Origin: Elmis aenea
Lineage: Eukaryota; Arthropoda; Insecta; Coleoptera; Elmidae
Length of the DNA stretch: 64,000 bases
Assembly (NCBI GenBank): GCA_947652605.1
Contig: OX393577.1
Span: 2,852,868-2,916,867 of the forward strand
Direction of reading: 5' to 3'
In this document: piece after piece, positions 10,540-23,040 of the stretch
How positions within the stretch are numbered: the first letter of the stretch is position 1
How the letters are laid out: each line of letters opens with the position of its first letter
Notes under the pieces: model-generated
What the model saw: the letters and a program-made list of their open reading frames with translations, nothing else
Database searches by the model: none
Told to the model about the DNA's origin: nothing
Translations under genes and position numbers: made by a program

Positions 10540-11732
10540 CAGGGACTAAAAACGAAAAAAATTCCGTTCGTTTCTGTTCGGAACGAAAACGAAATATATC
10601 GTTTTCGTTCTTTTCGTTCTAACCGAAAAAATTCTTTTTTCGTATTCGTGAACCGAAATAATTACGGTTAAAACCGGTTTTACAATATTTTTTTTGTCGT
10701 CAAAAAATCAATTTTTTTTCTAGTCACCACAACCCTCTATAAATACGATAACAATATTTGCGTCTCAACTAAAATATAAACGATGACGATGGGGTTTGAT
10801 GCTCACGGACAGAATATTTTAGACTGGCGAACCATCGCCATATTAAATTTACCAAATCGTTAAACACATTAACATTTAACCATTTTATTAAGTTTAACAC
10901 CCGTAAGGTGCAAAAACACAACGTGGTTACGTTAAATTAGACACACGATCTTTATCTAAAAATATGAAAATATAGCAAGTGCTGTTTTAAATTTGTTTTA
11001 GTACTAAAAATCTATGCATTTGAATTAAATAAGATCCTGCTGTAATTATTTAAAAAGACAAAAGAATGAATTCAAGTGGATAATTTACTAAATGTTATAA
11101 ATAAAAAAGATATTAAAAAAAACTTATATTAACTTGAAATATACTTTAACTTTATAGTTTGTACATACCATACAATATACATTTTCACATTCCGTTAAAT
11201 CTTACTAGCAACACATCTTCCAATAAATCTTCTTTTACATTAGTCCTTTTCGAAGTAAGAATAAATTTTACTATTATTATGTCTAAACGCAAATAAAACA
11301 TACACATTGATAATATATATCCAATCAAGTGTATATTCTATATTGATGATCTAAAAAACAAATTAGAAATAGAGAATATCCGTACCGTTAATTGTGTTAC
11401 ACGAAATTGCAAGTATAAACAATAAAGTTGTTAAAACATATTCAAGTAAATATATATAGAAAAGTGAAGCTCACTTATTTTAAGTGAGATTTTTTACTGC
11501 CTCGTGGAGCTCCCCAGCATAGAAGGTGAATTCGTGTTTGTGTTTAACAAATAAAATTGAAATAGCGAAAAAAATGGTTAAAACCGGTTAAAACCGGTTT
11601 TGGAAAATATTTATTTCGTTTTCGTTCTTGAACGAAAAATAATAATTTCGTTTTCGGTTTCGTTTTCGTTCTTAAAAAAATTTCGGTTAATTTCGTTTAA
11701 CGTTTTCGTTTTCGTTCCGTTCTCAGTCCCTG
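10540..11732. mobile_element. Non-autonomous hAT element, 1.19 kb
   Basis: Termini are CAGGGACT and AGTCCCTG. The 8-bp sequence ATTCAAAG flanks both ends (10532-10539 and 11733-11740), the classic hAT target duplication. Both subterminal regions are dense in CGTTTTCGTT/AACGAAAACG motifs and in AAACCGGTTTTA-type palindromes, which could be transposase-binding repeats. The interior is AT-rich with no transposase reading frame, so it needs a helper. Confidence 0.9.
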
Positions 11733-11740
11733 ATTCAAAG

Positions 11741-12410
11741 TAATTTAAATATTCTGTTTGATGTTTACAGGTTGTACCAATTACTTTGAACCACTATATA
11801 AATTAAGCATAATATAAGAGATAGAGACTTGGTGAATCAACAAAAAGTTACATACAATAAAGCTTAATTTGTAGTGATATACAGATGTTTTAAAAATTGC
11901 ACAAACAACTTATTTTTGCCAGTTTTGTTTTATGTTATATCTTTTCCAGTTCTAATACAACAAAAATCCAAAGCTTTGGGTATTGTGTGAAAATGTTACA
12001 TTCCACCTAAAGTGATGACATAGGTACATTATTCCAAGGAACACTCAGTATTTAACTTTTAGTTTTTTATGGGCGTCATATTAGATATTTACTTGAATAG
12101 ATAGCATTAGCTTTTCTCTTAATTTTTGTTTTTTACTGTAACTGACCATTAATATTCTTTCAGGAAACAATTTCCATACAGTATTCAGTAAAATATTTTT
12201 ATTTTATTATATGTAATTTTGAGCTAAATCAACCGATTATCTATCTCTTATGTTAAGTGAGATCCCCATTGCGGTCCAAATTAAATTGTACACGCTGTTT
12301 ATATATTTGTAAATTGCATCCAATAAGCTACGTACGTGTTAATATGATTTATTTTACAATCATTTTTAGTTTGAACTTGAACAGAATTGAAATCTCCTTT
12401 ATGTTCCAAC
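11741..12410. other. AT-rich stretch, no gene
   Basis: Nothing recognised between the hAT element and the 0.7-kb foldback. Confidence 0.5.
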
Positions 12411-13117
12411 CAGGGAAGGTCGCGATATGTTGTCGCTAGAATCTGATCAAGGCTGTGTTTGTTGCATCAACAACATCAAAACTAAATGTTTCGCAGAGTT
12501 GTACGTCCCACTGGCCATTTCCTTCGGAAAAATAGGCGAAAAACTGAAAAGTTGAATAATAAAGATAACTTTTGGGATCGCGTTGGCTATGAAACTGTCA
12601 GAGATAAAATAAAATTTCTTCTATTTACCAATTAGCGCATTCTTTGCAAGTAAAATGGTGCAAAATTTTCGAAAAAATCTTAAACGGTTCCGGAGAAAAA
12701 CGCCAAAAACGAAACCCTTGCACAAGCGCTATGATTTGAGGAGTTGTGGTATATCTGTTATAACTCAATCTATGCGACTTGCATAGGCGTTTAATAGGGG
12801 AAACCGTTTTTACAAGGGCCTCGTTTTTCGCGTTTTTCTCCGGAACCGTTTAAGATTTTTTCAAAAACTTTGCACCGTTTTACTTGCAAAGGATGCGCGC
12901 ATTGGTAAATAAAAGAAATTTGATTTTATCTTTGACGGTTTTTTGGCCAACGCGAGGCAAAAATTATCTTTAACATTTAGCTTTTCAGTTTTTCCCCTAT
13001 TTTTCCGAAGGAAATGGCGAGTGGCACGTATAACTCTGAAAATCATTTACGTTTGATGTTCTTGATGATGCAATAAACTCAGACTTGATCAGATTCTAGC
13101 AACAACATATCGTGACA
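12411..13117. mobile_element. 0.7-kb foldback element, copy 1
   Basis: Almost the whole element is one imperfect palindrome. The left arm begins AGGGAAGGTCGCGATATG and the right arm ends with its complement (AACAACATATCGTGAC). The arms are about 310 bp and pair nearly throughout, leaving a loop of roughly 90-100 bp around 12722-12808. No protein is encoded; open frames here follow from the palindrome. Copies occur at 47.5-48.1 and 49.3-50.0 kb. The target duplication is not clear. Confidence 0.85.
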
Positions 13118-14099
13118 TATCGTAAGCAGCTTTATGTATGTATTTTTCAGTTTTGTGGTGAAATGAAGTTTTTCTAATGATGTATAATCTTGAAGGTAAT
13201 ATTCATAAATGAAATTTGTAAATTTAGTTGATCTTTTTAATAAATTCCAATTGTGTACTAAAGAAGATTATTCTTACACATAGTTGACTTCAACTTTTTA
13301 TCTATAGACAGATCTAACTCTTTTAAAAGAAAATATCGCGTTTAATTTGAATAGCTCGACCTCTCACCAAATCTTTTGTATGTAAATTACCAAACCAGAA
13401 AATTAAAATTTATCTAGGCAAAATAGTTTTAAAATATTAACCACTGTGACATCAATGACATGACCTAAATTCTGAATCATTGTTAATTTTAATTTTGGAA
13501 CATGATCTTTAATAATTCTATTATATTCTAAATGTAGTAAACATTAAAAAAAATTGGTTGAAATGTGTTTTTGTAGTTGTTTTTTTCTGTACAGAATCTT
13601 GCTCAGTGTGTCAAAAATCTTCTGTTCAATAAAATATTTAACGTGAAATGATTTGGTTGAAAACGCACAGTATTTTTCAATAATGGATAGGGTCAAATAT
13701 TTACTATAGGTGAATAAGCTACCAAAAGTCTGTTTGTTAAATTCTAGACATAAAATCTAGGTTAAACTAAATAAAATAATAGATGCATATATTCATCTTG
13801 TTATGAACTCATTGATCGTAGTTCAAACTTTAATTTATACGTTAAATTATCACCCGTTTACGTTGATTTGATTTCATTATTTTTCCTTGTAACATTCGCC
13901 CTAAATCAACGTGGAAACTGCGCAAAAAGCAAATATTTACTCGCGAATATGATTGACTAGAAATGCAAACTGAGCAAAATTGATTAAAAGTTATGACATT
14001 ATTATAAAAACTCCCGACTTTAACATTGGCGGTAAAACTATAAAACTCACGTGTCTTTCAGGTATAAAACTTTGCCTATTATGATCTCACATAACAAGA
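13118..14099. other. AT-rich stretch, no gene
   Basis: Nothing recognised. Confidence 0.5.
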
Positions 14100-14109
14100 T
14101 AAAAACGCA

Positions 14110-14404
14110 GTGAGATATGCTTCTCTGGAAGAGGCGGGTACTATTAAGTTTTTTACTTGCATTGAGCAGTCAGTGGACATGGGTAGAACATACGAATGGG
14201 AACTATTAATCTCTCGAGAGGTAATTGAGGCGGCATTACACAGTCCATTAGCTAGAAGTGATCTGATACATGCGAACAGCCAGATAAACCCGGATAGGGG
14301 TATGCTATGCTAGCTTTAAAAGCTTCTCGCGATGAAAAAGCCGTCTTCCGGTTCGATTTAGAAGCTGGAACGATGAGGAAGACTTTTCTACGTTCATTTA
14401 AGTA
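14110..14404 (+). other. GC-richer patch with short open frames, unrecognised
   Basis: Two adjacent open frames of about 67 and 32 codons lie in a stretch more balanced in base use than its surroundings (for example EEAGTIKFFTCIEQSVDMGR in the first). I recognise neither. It could be a decayed gene or transposon fragment; there is no splice or promoter support. Confidence 0.2.
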
Positions 14405-14643
14405 ATTCCAAGAGCTTAAAGCAAGTTCTCCAAGAAAGGTTTAATACTACAAAGATGTGCAATATACACTCCACATTTTTTAAGTGCCAATAATACAGCT
14501 TTATAAAATTTTAATTACACTACTTTCGAAAAACCCAACAATATAAATGAGAGTTACTTGGAAATAAATATAGTTGAAAAAAAAGTAGCTTATAAAAGTG
14601 AGCTTACTGCAATTTTTAAGCACTTATGCTATAAAAATAGTAT

Positions 14644-14928
14644 ATTACATAACAAGAGTTGTAAGAAGCATATTACGCACGAGTGGAAAAGTCGTAGCGG
14701 CGAGTGCGTTTTTCCACGAGCGCGTAATTGCTTTACAACTCGTGTTATGTAGCTTACTTTTTTACGAACACATAACCTACGATTTTAACGGATTTTTCGC
14801 TAATATACACATGTGATTACGTTATCTTGTCAATGTTGACGTAAGCCTACTTTGACATTTTAGACAAGTGTGTATTTTGCTTACCATGCGTTATAACTCA
14901 CCAACTAGGCATGCAGGCTGTACGGTAA
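14644..14928 (+). mobile_element. ACATAACAAGAG-family MITE, copy 1
   Basis: The left end ACATAACAAGAGTTGTAAG and the internal TTACAACTCGTGTTATGT form an inverted pair around a CACGAGTGG...CCACGAGCG hairpin. A unique tail follows, running to GGCATGCAGGCTGTACGGTAAG. Three more copies are at 26.8, 32.9 and 53.5 kb. No coding capacity; class unknown. Confidence 0.75.
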
Positions 14929-15398
14929 GAATCATTTACATTAGTAGTAGTAGAAAATGAGAATAAATAGAAAGGTTTTTATGGTGTCATTTAAAAAATA
15001 TATAAATATGTATTTACAGAAAAATCGTTTAGAAACTTTAGATTTTACAACATTAAAATTAAACCCCATTCGTAACACCAGTGGACATAAAAGAAGTAAT
15101 GGTAGAAAAACCAATTAATTTCGTAGCAGAACATTTTTGTCTGTAGATAGGTTTTTATATCGTTACAATAATCCGTGTCTTTGCTCATTCAATTTTTTTG
15201 TCGGCAATATGTCATACTAATAACCCTTTTTGTTGTTCCTTAACTACATTTTGTTTCGTTAATAAATACAATCCTTAAGAATATTCCCCGGTTCATATAA
15301 AGATGCCCTTAAATGTGTCCTGTAAAGTTATTTCTAACCTTGTAGCACTCACTAATAATAACAAAGACGGCCATTCCCGTGCAGACTGGGATACATTG
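14929..15398. other. AT-rich stretch, no gene
   Basis: Nothing recognised. Confidence 0.5.
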
Positions 15399-15400
15399 TA

Positions 15401-16045
15401 CAGTGTGAACCAAATTTGGATGATTTACAGGGTACCTCCGGTTTAAACTGTTAAGCAAAGCCGTGTATTCTTTAACATTTTGTAACTGTTAATTGTGGTA
15501 TTGTGAACAATGAACATCGATAGTTTACAACATAGTAAGTGGAAAAACATGGCGGCTGCTGCAGAGTTTACTTGGACATGAGTTTAGTTGTTTTTTAATT
15601 GCAAACATCACTTGTTTACGAAATCATCGCAAACGTTGATAATAAAATTTTCAAAAAATTAGCGATATCTCGGTTATTTTTTGCAACAAATGTACAAAAC
15701 TGTATACTTTTGGAAAGCTAATAGAAAATACAATTCTCTTTTATGTAAAATAAAGTGATATAAATTATATAAGGTAAAATTCCATTCAAAAAAAAATGTA
15801 ACTTCTTTACATATTTCAAACGTCGAGGTCTTTAATAAAATATTAAAAACATTTTTTAATTAAGCAAAAAATGTTTATGAAAACTCTGTATAATATTTGG
15901 TTGGTTCTTACTTTATGAAGAAAAAAAATTACAGTAAATTTTCCAAAATGATGAAACTTCATTTATTATCTGTAGTGCCAAAATGAAAAGTGATTTAAAA
16001 GATAACCAAGATACTCCGTAAAACATTCAAATTTGGTCCACCCTG
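15401..16045. mobile_element. TA-CAGGGTG element, 645 bp
   Basis: The left end TA-CAGTGTGAACCAAATTTGG pairs with the right end CCAAATTTG-type sequence terminating in GGTCCACCCTG-TA. TA lies on both sides. Part of its interior (about 15,590-15,780) is repeated in inverted orientation at 18,170-18,320. No transposase. Confidence 0.75.
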
Positions 16046-16078
16046 TATAGTAGAGTATTATGTAATTAATTGCAAGGG

Positions 16079-16208
16079 CATTGATAATTTTACAATAATT
16101 TTGTCTTGATTACATGAACACGTGTTGCTAGGTAACAGCCCTAGGATATACGCGGAAGGCTGTAGGTCTTTGAGGGACATGAAGACAAAATTATAATAAT
16201 TTATCAAA
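16079..16208. repeat. Short foldback (~130 bp)
   Basis: TTGATAATTTTACAATAATT...GACAAAATTATAATAATTTATCAA flank a central GCTAGGTAACAGCCCTAGG segment. The arms are about 30 bp and imperfect. A small MITE or structured remnant is possible. Confidence 0.5.
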
Positions 16209-17417
16209 GCGGTGGATTATTTTTCGCAAATGCACTGTGCAATGTCAGTTTTGAATGGTACTTCAAAATTATGCTATCAATTTGGACAATCTTGTTTATA
16301 TAGTGTTACTTGGCAACCACATGACATAAGTGATCCTAGGCTTACTATCAGTGTAATTTTATCTGATTCGTTAAAACCCGTCATGTGACATCGAATGTCT
16401 AAATCTCTTTGGATTTTTATCAAAGCCAAATCTGTTTAATTAAACAAATTTTGTCAATTTTTCATTTTTTTTTTGTATCGAGTGTAAACTGTAAACCAGT
16501 TTTTCATTTACATTTCATATTTCTGTAAATTTTTTAGTGACGTGGCTGCGGTACGAGTGCGCAAAAATTCAATTTGCGGGGTACAGATATAGGCAGTAAA
16601 AAAAACCCGTAAAAATTATTCACGAGTTTTTAAGGAACTTATTACAATTTACAAATTTGTATATATTAAAATTTAATGTTATGAGAGAGGTTAAAATTTA
16701 CATCAGATATTCCGTAATAAAATGGATGCGTATAAATTAACATTTTAATAAAATACTGACGTCAGAGTTTGTACTGTATAAACAACATTGCAAAAGACGA
16801 ATATGCACGATATTAGATGAATTTCCAGGAAACATTTTCTGTTCAGAATTCGATCTGCAAATAATACTGTCTTAATTAAATTTTGATGATATTACGTTAA
16901 AAAAAAAACTAAAGGTGTTTCTTACTGAAAGCGATTCGAAGTTTGTTACATCTTGTATTTTTGTACTTTTTTTGAGCATTGGAGATTTAAAGGTGGGGGC
17001 CAATTTATTATTAAGAATGCCTTTTATAAATATAAAGAAAAAAAGATATGTTTACAAATACTTTTGTTGTTTCTAATTGACACAATTTTTCATACTTAAA
17101 ATTGAAAATAAATACTCGATTTAACGTAATATAAATACGATATTCAATCTGCTTCATGTATCAGGAAAGAGAAATTAAAAATCTACCTTTATTTAAACTT
17201 ATCAATAATTAATTAATTTCAAAATTAAAAGAACGGGTATAAAAAATTTAATTTATTATTGGTACCAATAAAATTAATGACCACTGGCACTCCAAAAGGA
17301 ATTTTTAAATAAAATAATAGTTTTTGATCGACATTATCCTGGCTATTTTCTTTGTCCGTTTTGGGCATAAAACATATCTTAAAACAATGGCACTCCATGT
17401 AGTTGCCTAAACATATG
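16209..17417. other. AT-rich stretch, no gene
   Basis: Nothing recognised. Confidence 0.5.
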
Positions 17418-17419
17418 TA

Positions 17420-18164
17420 CAGGGTGGTCCAAATTCGACAGGATTACATGGGTATCTTGCTTAATAGTCATGACAGAGAAACGGTGAAATTACCAAAAAA
17501 TGTGCAGTTCTGTTTTTAGGTTTTTACACAGTTTCTATGGCAAAGAATGAAGCATTTCAACATATAAAATTTTTAATTAATTCTAAATGTGCGACTATCG
17601 AATTAGGTACACAACAACACTATAAAATTGTAATAAATGATACCGCAACTAGTAACTGTCTTTCGACATTTACTTGGTTGTTTTTTGTTTTTATTTACAT
17701 AGGTAGCTTGATAGGTGATGGGTAAAATACGATTTTTCTTCATTTTGTGACTTATTTATAAAAATAGATATAGCAAGTAATATCTCATTTAAGAGAGAGA
17801 AAAAGCACATTTAATTATTCCATAGCCAACTTCGCGGCCTATTAGAAAAAACAATGTTAGGAGTAATATCACAAAAATGGTAAGTGATACAAAAAATCTA
17901 AAATAACAGTTACATTCTCCATAAAAAAGCACCTCAACAAGGTACAAATAAAATTGATCTAATGAATACAATAAAAAAGTTATTAGAGAAAAAAAAAACT
18001 TTTCATATTTTTTGCTATAACATCTGAAGTACGAGAAATTTTGTACTTTTAAAAATTGATTGTAGTTCCTCTCACACTTGGGAATAATTCATCTCATTTA
18101 AAAAAAACTGTATCTCTTATAATAAGCGAGATTTTCATGCTGGGAATGTAATCTGGGCACCCTG
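17420..18164. mobile_element. TA-CAGGGTG element, 745 bp
   Basis: The left end TA-CAGGGTGGTCCAAATTCG is matched by the right end CTGGGCACCCTG-TA. Subterminal blocks resembling ATTACATGGGTATCTTGCTTA occur inverted near the right end. TA on both sides. No transposase. Confidence 0.7.
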
Positions 18165-18320
18165 TATATGAAAGAGCATCTTTTAGCTTTTTAAAAATAT
18201 ATAGTTTTACATATTTGTTGCAAAAAATAACAGAGATATGGCTAAGTTTGTGCAAATTTTATCACCAAAGTTTGCCATGATTTCGTAAACAAGTGATGTT
18301 TGCAATTAACAGCGTTCTTT
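18165..18320. mobile_element. Fragment related to the 15.4-16.0 kb element
   Basis: Reverse complement of about 15,570-15,780 with moderate identity. Shared blocks include TTGCAACAAATGT/ACATATTTGTTGCAA and TTTCGTAAACAAGTGATGTTT. It lies directly beside the right end of the 17.4-kb element. Confidence 0.55.
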
Positions 18321-19552
18321 TCTCAAAAAAAAACAGCTATCTAGTTAATATACAATTGTATTTCTTGTGCAATAATAATATGAGCGAACGCAACCTATGC
18401 AGTAACAGTAGTTTACCAATTTTCTATATAAATGAAGGGTTCTTGTAATTACAACAGCAAAATAAGCTAGCATAAGAATTGTAAGGAAGTATATTTATGC
18501 ACAAATTGCATTTGGTACCGTGCATTATCATCTACAGTAATCTCAACCGAATTATGTGCAGAGTTATGCATCGCATCATAGAGCCTTAATTAAATCTTGG
18601 TAATTAATTAGGACACATAACTAAACACTGATATTAATTAATCTTCGGGGTGATCTTACTGTAGCAAAATTCAGTTAGGAGCACCGGCTATACAAATCTG
18701 TCACAATGCGTAATATACGATGAACTGTAAAACGTGGGTCCTGAGGTTTTTAGCAGTTAACTGTAATTTATATCGACTTTATTATTCAGATGGTCCCCTT
18801 AATGTGCTACAATCTATCTTACGCAAATGTTCTAACTTATACCAAAATATTGTCAATTCATTTACATAGACTCGGGACCTAATGCAAGTTTGTTATTTTT
18901 TATTATTATTATTATTATTATTGAAGCTAAATAACAGGAAGAACAAAGTATGGAACTTTTATAGTTAACAAAAAGTTAATCGTTGTTTATAAATAGAGTT
19001 CATTTTTAAATTTTATGCTACTTTAGGTCTTCTATTAATAAAAAAAATGTAGGTCCGAAGCTAAAATAATAATCGGTTTTACAATATGATAAACATTTTA
19101 ATAACGATTAATTTTTAATAACAATTGATACCTGAATTGAACGAAACAATCACTTATTTCTAAGAACAATCGGTTTTTGAATAAAAGCTGCATTCGTTTT
19201 TTGACTAACCCCTTCGTCAGTAGATTTTTTTCCTGAAAGGTATTCAAATAAGGACGTAATTTACTGATGAAGGAACGAGAGTTTCGAAACACGTACAGTT
19301 TTTTTCAGAAGTGATTGTTTTAAAAAATAAGATAAGTGGTTATTGTGATGCAATAACAGTTAGGTACCATATTATAAAAACATTCCTACTTGAGATGTTA
19401 ATATTTAAACTTATTTGTGTAAAAAGTATATTTCAGTTTTACATGATAACATAGGAGAAATTTTAAAATGTATTAATGTAGATATTCATTTAAATTAAAA
19501 ATCATGGTAGGTTTTTAAACTACAAATATATGGATTTTTTCCCATGATTATA
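18321..19552. other. AT-rich stretch with (TTA)n microsatellite
   Basis: A TTATTATTATTATTATTATT run lies near 18,898-18,921. Otherwise nothing recognised. Confidence 0.5.
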
Positions 19553-20333
19553 CAGGGTAAAGGATGATTGAAATTCGAGTTTAAGCATGGCGATCTCGCT
19601 TATTATAACAGCTAGAGTATAGGTTTAAATTTGGCAAAGTTGCTAAATTTTGTGCTTATTAATAATTCAAAGAGAAATTAAAAATATCTTAAACGGCATC
19701 CGAGGAAATCAGGAAAATCCGGAAAATACGATTTTTGAAAATCGTGTATAACTCGTTTGGAGTATGAAATATTTCAAATCTGTAAAAACATTGCTCAAGC
19801 AACTTTTTAAGCCGAATCGTATTGTGGTCATAAATTGCTCCCAGGTCGATTCGTTTTTGTTTTATGATAACCAACTTTATTTTTTCTTCAGGACGCAATT
19901 TTTGCTTTTTACATAATCAAATAGAATTTAATTTTCCGAATTTATTGATGTATCGCACATGATATTTTTCTTCTTCATTCATTATCAAAATAGAAAAAAG
20001 GGTTTTAAACAATAACGCTTATAAATAAGGAAGGCCGGTCGTTGTAGTTTACGTTGTCGCCATGACAACCAATCAACAAACTAAAAGTTTTGAAAGCCTG
20101 TTACTTGTCACATCAATAAATTCGGAAAAATTAAAATGAATGCTATAGACGATTTTCAAAAATCGTATTATCCTGTTTTTCCAAATTTTTCGGATGCCGT
20201 TTGAGATATTTTTAATTTCTCTTTGGATTATTATTGAGCAAGAAATTTAGCAACTTCGCCAAATTTAAACCTATACTCTAGCTATTATAATAAGCGAGAA
20301 CCCCATGCTTAAACTCGAATTTCAATCACCCTG
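19553..20333. mobile_element. TA-CAGGGTG foldback element, 781 bp
   Basis: Terminal inverted repeats of roughly 190 bp start TA-CAGGGTAAAGGATGATTG and end CAATCACCCTG-TA. Arms share GATTGAAATTCGAGTTTAAG, CTAGAGTATAGGTTTAAATT and AATTAAAAATATCT blocks. TA flanks both ends. It encodes no recognisable protein. A diverged piece of the same arm is at about 36,055-36,165. Confidence 0.8.
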
Positions 20334-21420
20334 TATAAAATAGTGCAGTTATTGTCTTAAGCCGAAAGTGATTTTAAAACAATTTGGATACGATTTACAA
20401 ATACATCGATATTCAAATTTTTTGGTTACTTAAAGTGCCCTAATAAGAATAAATAACAAGAATATATAATGCACTAGAATTATTTTAAAAAATAAAACGA
20501 TCACGTGAAATCTGAACTGTAAAATGATTTAGTCTTGTGAAAAACACGACTATAAAAGTATGTCATTTTTATACTTTATAGGTAGGTAACAGTTATAAAA
20601 ACATTTATTTTATGAATGTAACTTACCAACTTGTAACTTGCTACAAATTGATTTGAAATCGTAACTATTATCAAGATGAAAACTTTGTTTTTTTATGGTT
20701 AAATCAATTTTTGGTTCATGATAAACAATCATAATAAAATTTAAACGACTAATGGTTATAGCGCATTAAAATCTAGCGCAAAGTAAAGAATTTTGATTAT
20801 TTATTTGTATTTCCAATCATCATATTATTGTGAAAATGTTGATTAGGTTGTCTGCCCTTTAAGTATAAAAAATAAACTGAAATACAAAACACTTTTATCA
20901 TCATAAACTAATAAAATATTGACTTTTATTCTTGCAGACTTGAAAGGTTTAAGACACTAGAATTAGGGCAAAGATTTAAGGCTTAAGTGATGAACACTAT
21001 ATAAACATTATTATACTCTAGCTTTTAATGATATAATGATATGATTCTTGCATCCACTGTAGTTTTTGCTTTGATATTTAAATGTAATATTCTGAACTTA
21101 TTGAACTAACTTACACTGCAAAGTGCCCAACAGAAACAACCAATTAACTTGTTTCTTTCAATAAATAAATAATATCATAATAAATACTGTCAAGTGAATT
21201 GCAACAAACAAATATATGGTGTAACTACATTCGGAAAGTAATACATTAACACTACAGTTGCACTATTTTCAAACTTTTAAACCAATGTTTTGTTATTATT
21301 TTATGTTTATATTTTAGTTGTTATGTTTATTAATTTATTCAAGTTTTAAGGGTGTTTATGTTATAAGTATAAAATTATTTGTTAGATTAATTTATTAAGC
21401 CATTTTAAAATAAACGGCGG
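20334..21420. other. AT-rich stretch, no gene
   Basis: Nothing recognised. Confidence 0.5.
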
Positions 21421-21720
21421 TAACACGTTTATGTCAACGCGGTAACAACGCAGGATACATATTACAGGATTTCAGCGCGTAACTCTGACTGAAGCTCTTG
21501 CAGCAAGCTCTGAACTTCAGCGACAGTGGGGGTTGTATAAAGCGCGCCGCCGCCCTAGGCGATGTCATCTATCAGCTATGTGCTTTTTGCTCTCCAGTCA
21601 ACATTTTTGATTGCCGATCTTCAGCTGACTTACATTTGTTGAAGATACTGCGCGGTTGGTAATTTCGAGAACAGCAATACCTACCTACCTATTTGGAATA
21701 AGGACGGAAGCAGTTGCGAT
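21421..21720 (+). promoter_or_regulatory. Candidate TATA promoter and first exon
   Basis: A GC-richer island in AT-rich DNA. TATAAAG at 21,536-21,542 is followed 31 bp from its first T by TCATCT, a near match to the arthropod initiator, so a start near 21,567 is plausible. GGTTG|GTAATT at about 21,656-21,663 could be a donor ending an untranslated first exon. No downstream coding exon is recognised, and this could be coincidence. Confidence 0.3.
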
Positions 21721-22514
21721 TTTCGTTTATTTTGACACGCTGTTTGGGCTGTTAAATACCGTTTGTTTACCCTTATTTTAAGCTCATTTCAGCTTAAAAT
21801 TTGCTTAGGAATCTAATCAAATAAAGACGATACGTTGCCGAAAATAAATGAAAGTTGAAGTCAATTGTTTTGGAGATTGTGAATCCAGAGATCGTTTCAA
21901 ATATATCGTCGATTTTGAGCAGTAACGCTAATTGACATTATATATTTCTAAGTGGTAAAAAATAATCATAAGAAATCTTTATTTAGCTTTTAGCTAATTT
22001 TACATCGTATTAATCCTGCTTATATTTATTTGTATGTACATACTCTCTTAAACTATTATATCTTTACACTATTTTTCACATATTCTACACATACTTTTTT
22101 AAAATTTGGTATTGACGTTGTTTGTTTAATTTCTTAAAAATCTTCTGAGTTTTTGTTTTTATTAATTTCGGTAGTCTAAACTCGTTTTTGTTCCTAGTCT
22201 GGTATTCGTGAATGTTGCAGTTTTGTATGAAATTTTTAGTCATGTAACGTGCTAAAAAATATTTATTGCCTTATTTGTTAAAAAAAGGCAACTAAACGTA
22301 ATTTTTTGACGTATACTTTACCACTTTAAAGTGTTTAACATTTCGCTAATGTTAGTGTATCTCGAGCATTTTAAAATAACAAGAATTCCTCTGTTTCGCT
22401 GTTTCTGCAGTTAATGTATGTCGCATTCGTTGCATAAGAACAAAATACTCGCGCAGTAATCGAAGTGTGGAGCGATTAGTGACCTATATACTGTAATTTT
22501 TGCTGTAAGGCTAA
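21721..22514. other. AT-rich stretch, no gene
   Basis: If the 21.5-kb promoter is real, this is intron. Otherwise nothing recognised. Confidence 0.4.
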
Positions 22515-23040
22515 GTTTATTTGTCGATCTTCCCAGAAAACTATTTTTTTGCTACTTTTTTTACAATGTACTCCACGTTGTTGTTAAATTTTAGTTTATT
22601 GTCTATCATAACACCAAGATATTTAATTTGCGAAACACATTCAAGTTCATTATTATCTATTTTAACTTTAATGCTTAAACCATTCGGTATTGGCCTGTTT
22701 CCTATTATCATAAATTTGGTTTTGTCTGTATTCAATTTTAATTTGTTAATTTTTAACCATTCCGATACAACGTATAGGTTATTATTTATCTTATTATAGC
22801 CGACTCTAGGTTGCCATCAGAAGCTGTGATTAGAGTGTCATCTGCAAAGAGATTTTCACTACAGTATTTAATATTGTGTTCCAAATCATTTAAGTACAGC
22901 ACAAAAAATAGAGGACCTAAAACTGAACCTTGTGGTACACCTAGTGTTTTAATACCTTTTTTCTGATTCTATATTGAAAAATTTGGCCTTTTGATAGCCA
23001 GTTGCTAGAAAACTTTCAAACCACCTTTTTTTTATTCCTC
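22515..23040 (-). pseudogene. Non-LTR retrotransposon RT relic
   Basis: On the minus strand I read, with frame changes, a GVPQGSVLGPLFFVLYLND-like motif-A/B region (near 22,890-22,950), FADDTLI at the catalytic motif C (near 22,830-22,850), then LKLNTDKTKFMIIGN and IKYLGVMIDNKLKFN (22,590-22,735). This is the palm region of a CR1/Jockey-group reverse transcriptase, truncated at both ends. It is the only non-LTR relic on the minus strand here. Confidence 0.8.

Noticed and set aside
19180..19310. CTTCGTCAG ... GATGAAGGAACGAGAGTTTCGAAAC motif like the end of some GIY-YIG/RT elements
   Set aside because: Only a short resemblance with no coding remnant beside it; too weak to annotate.
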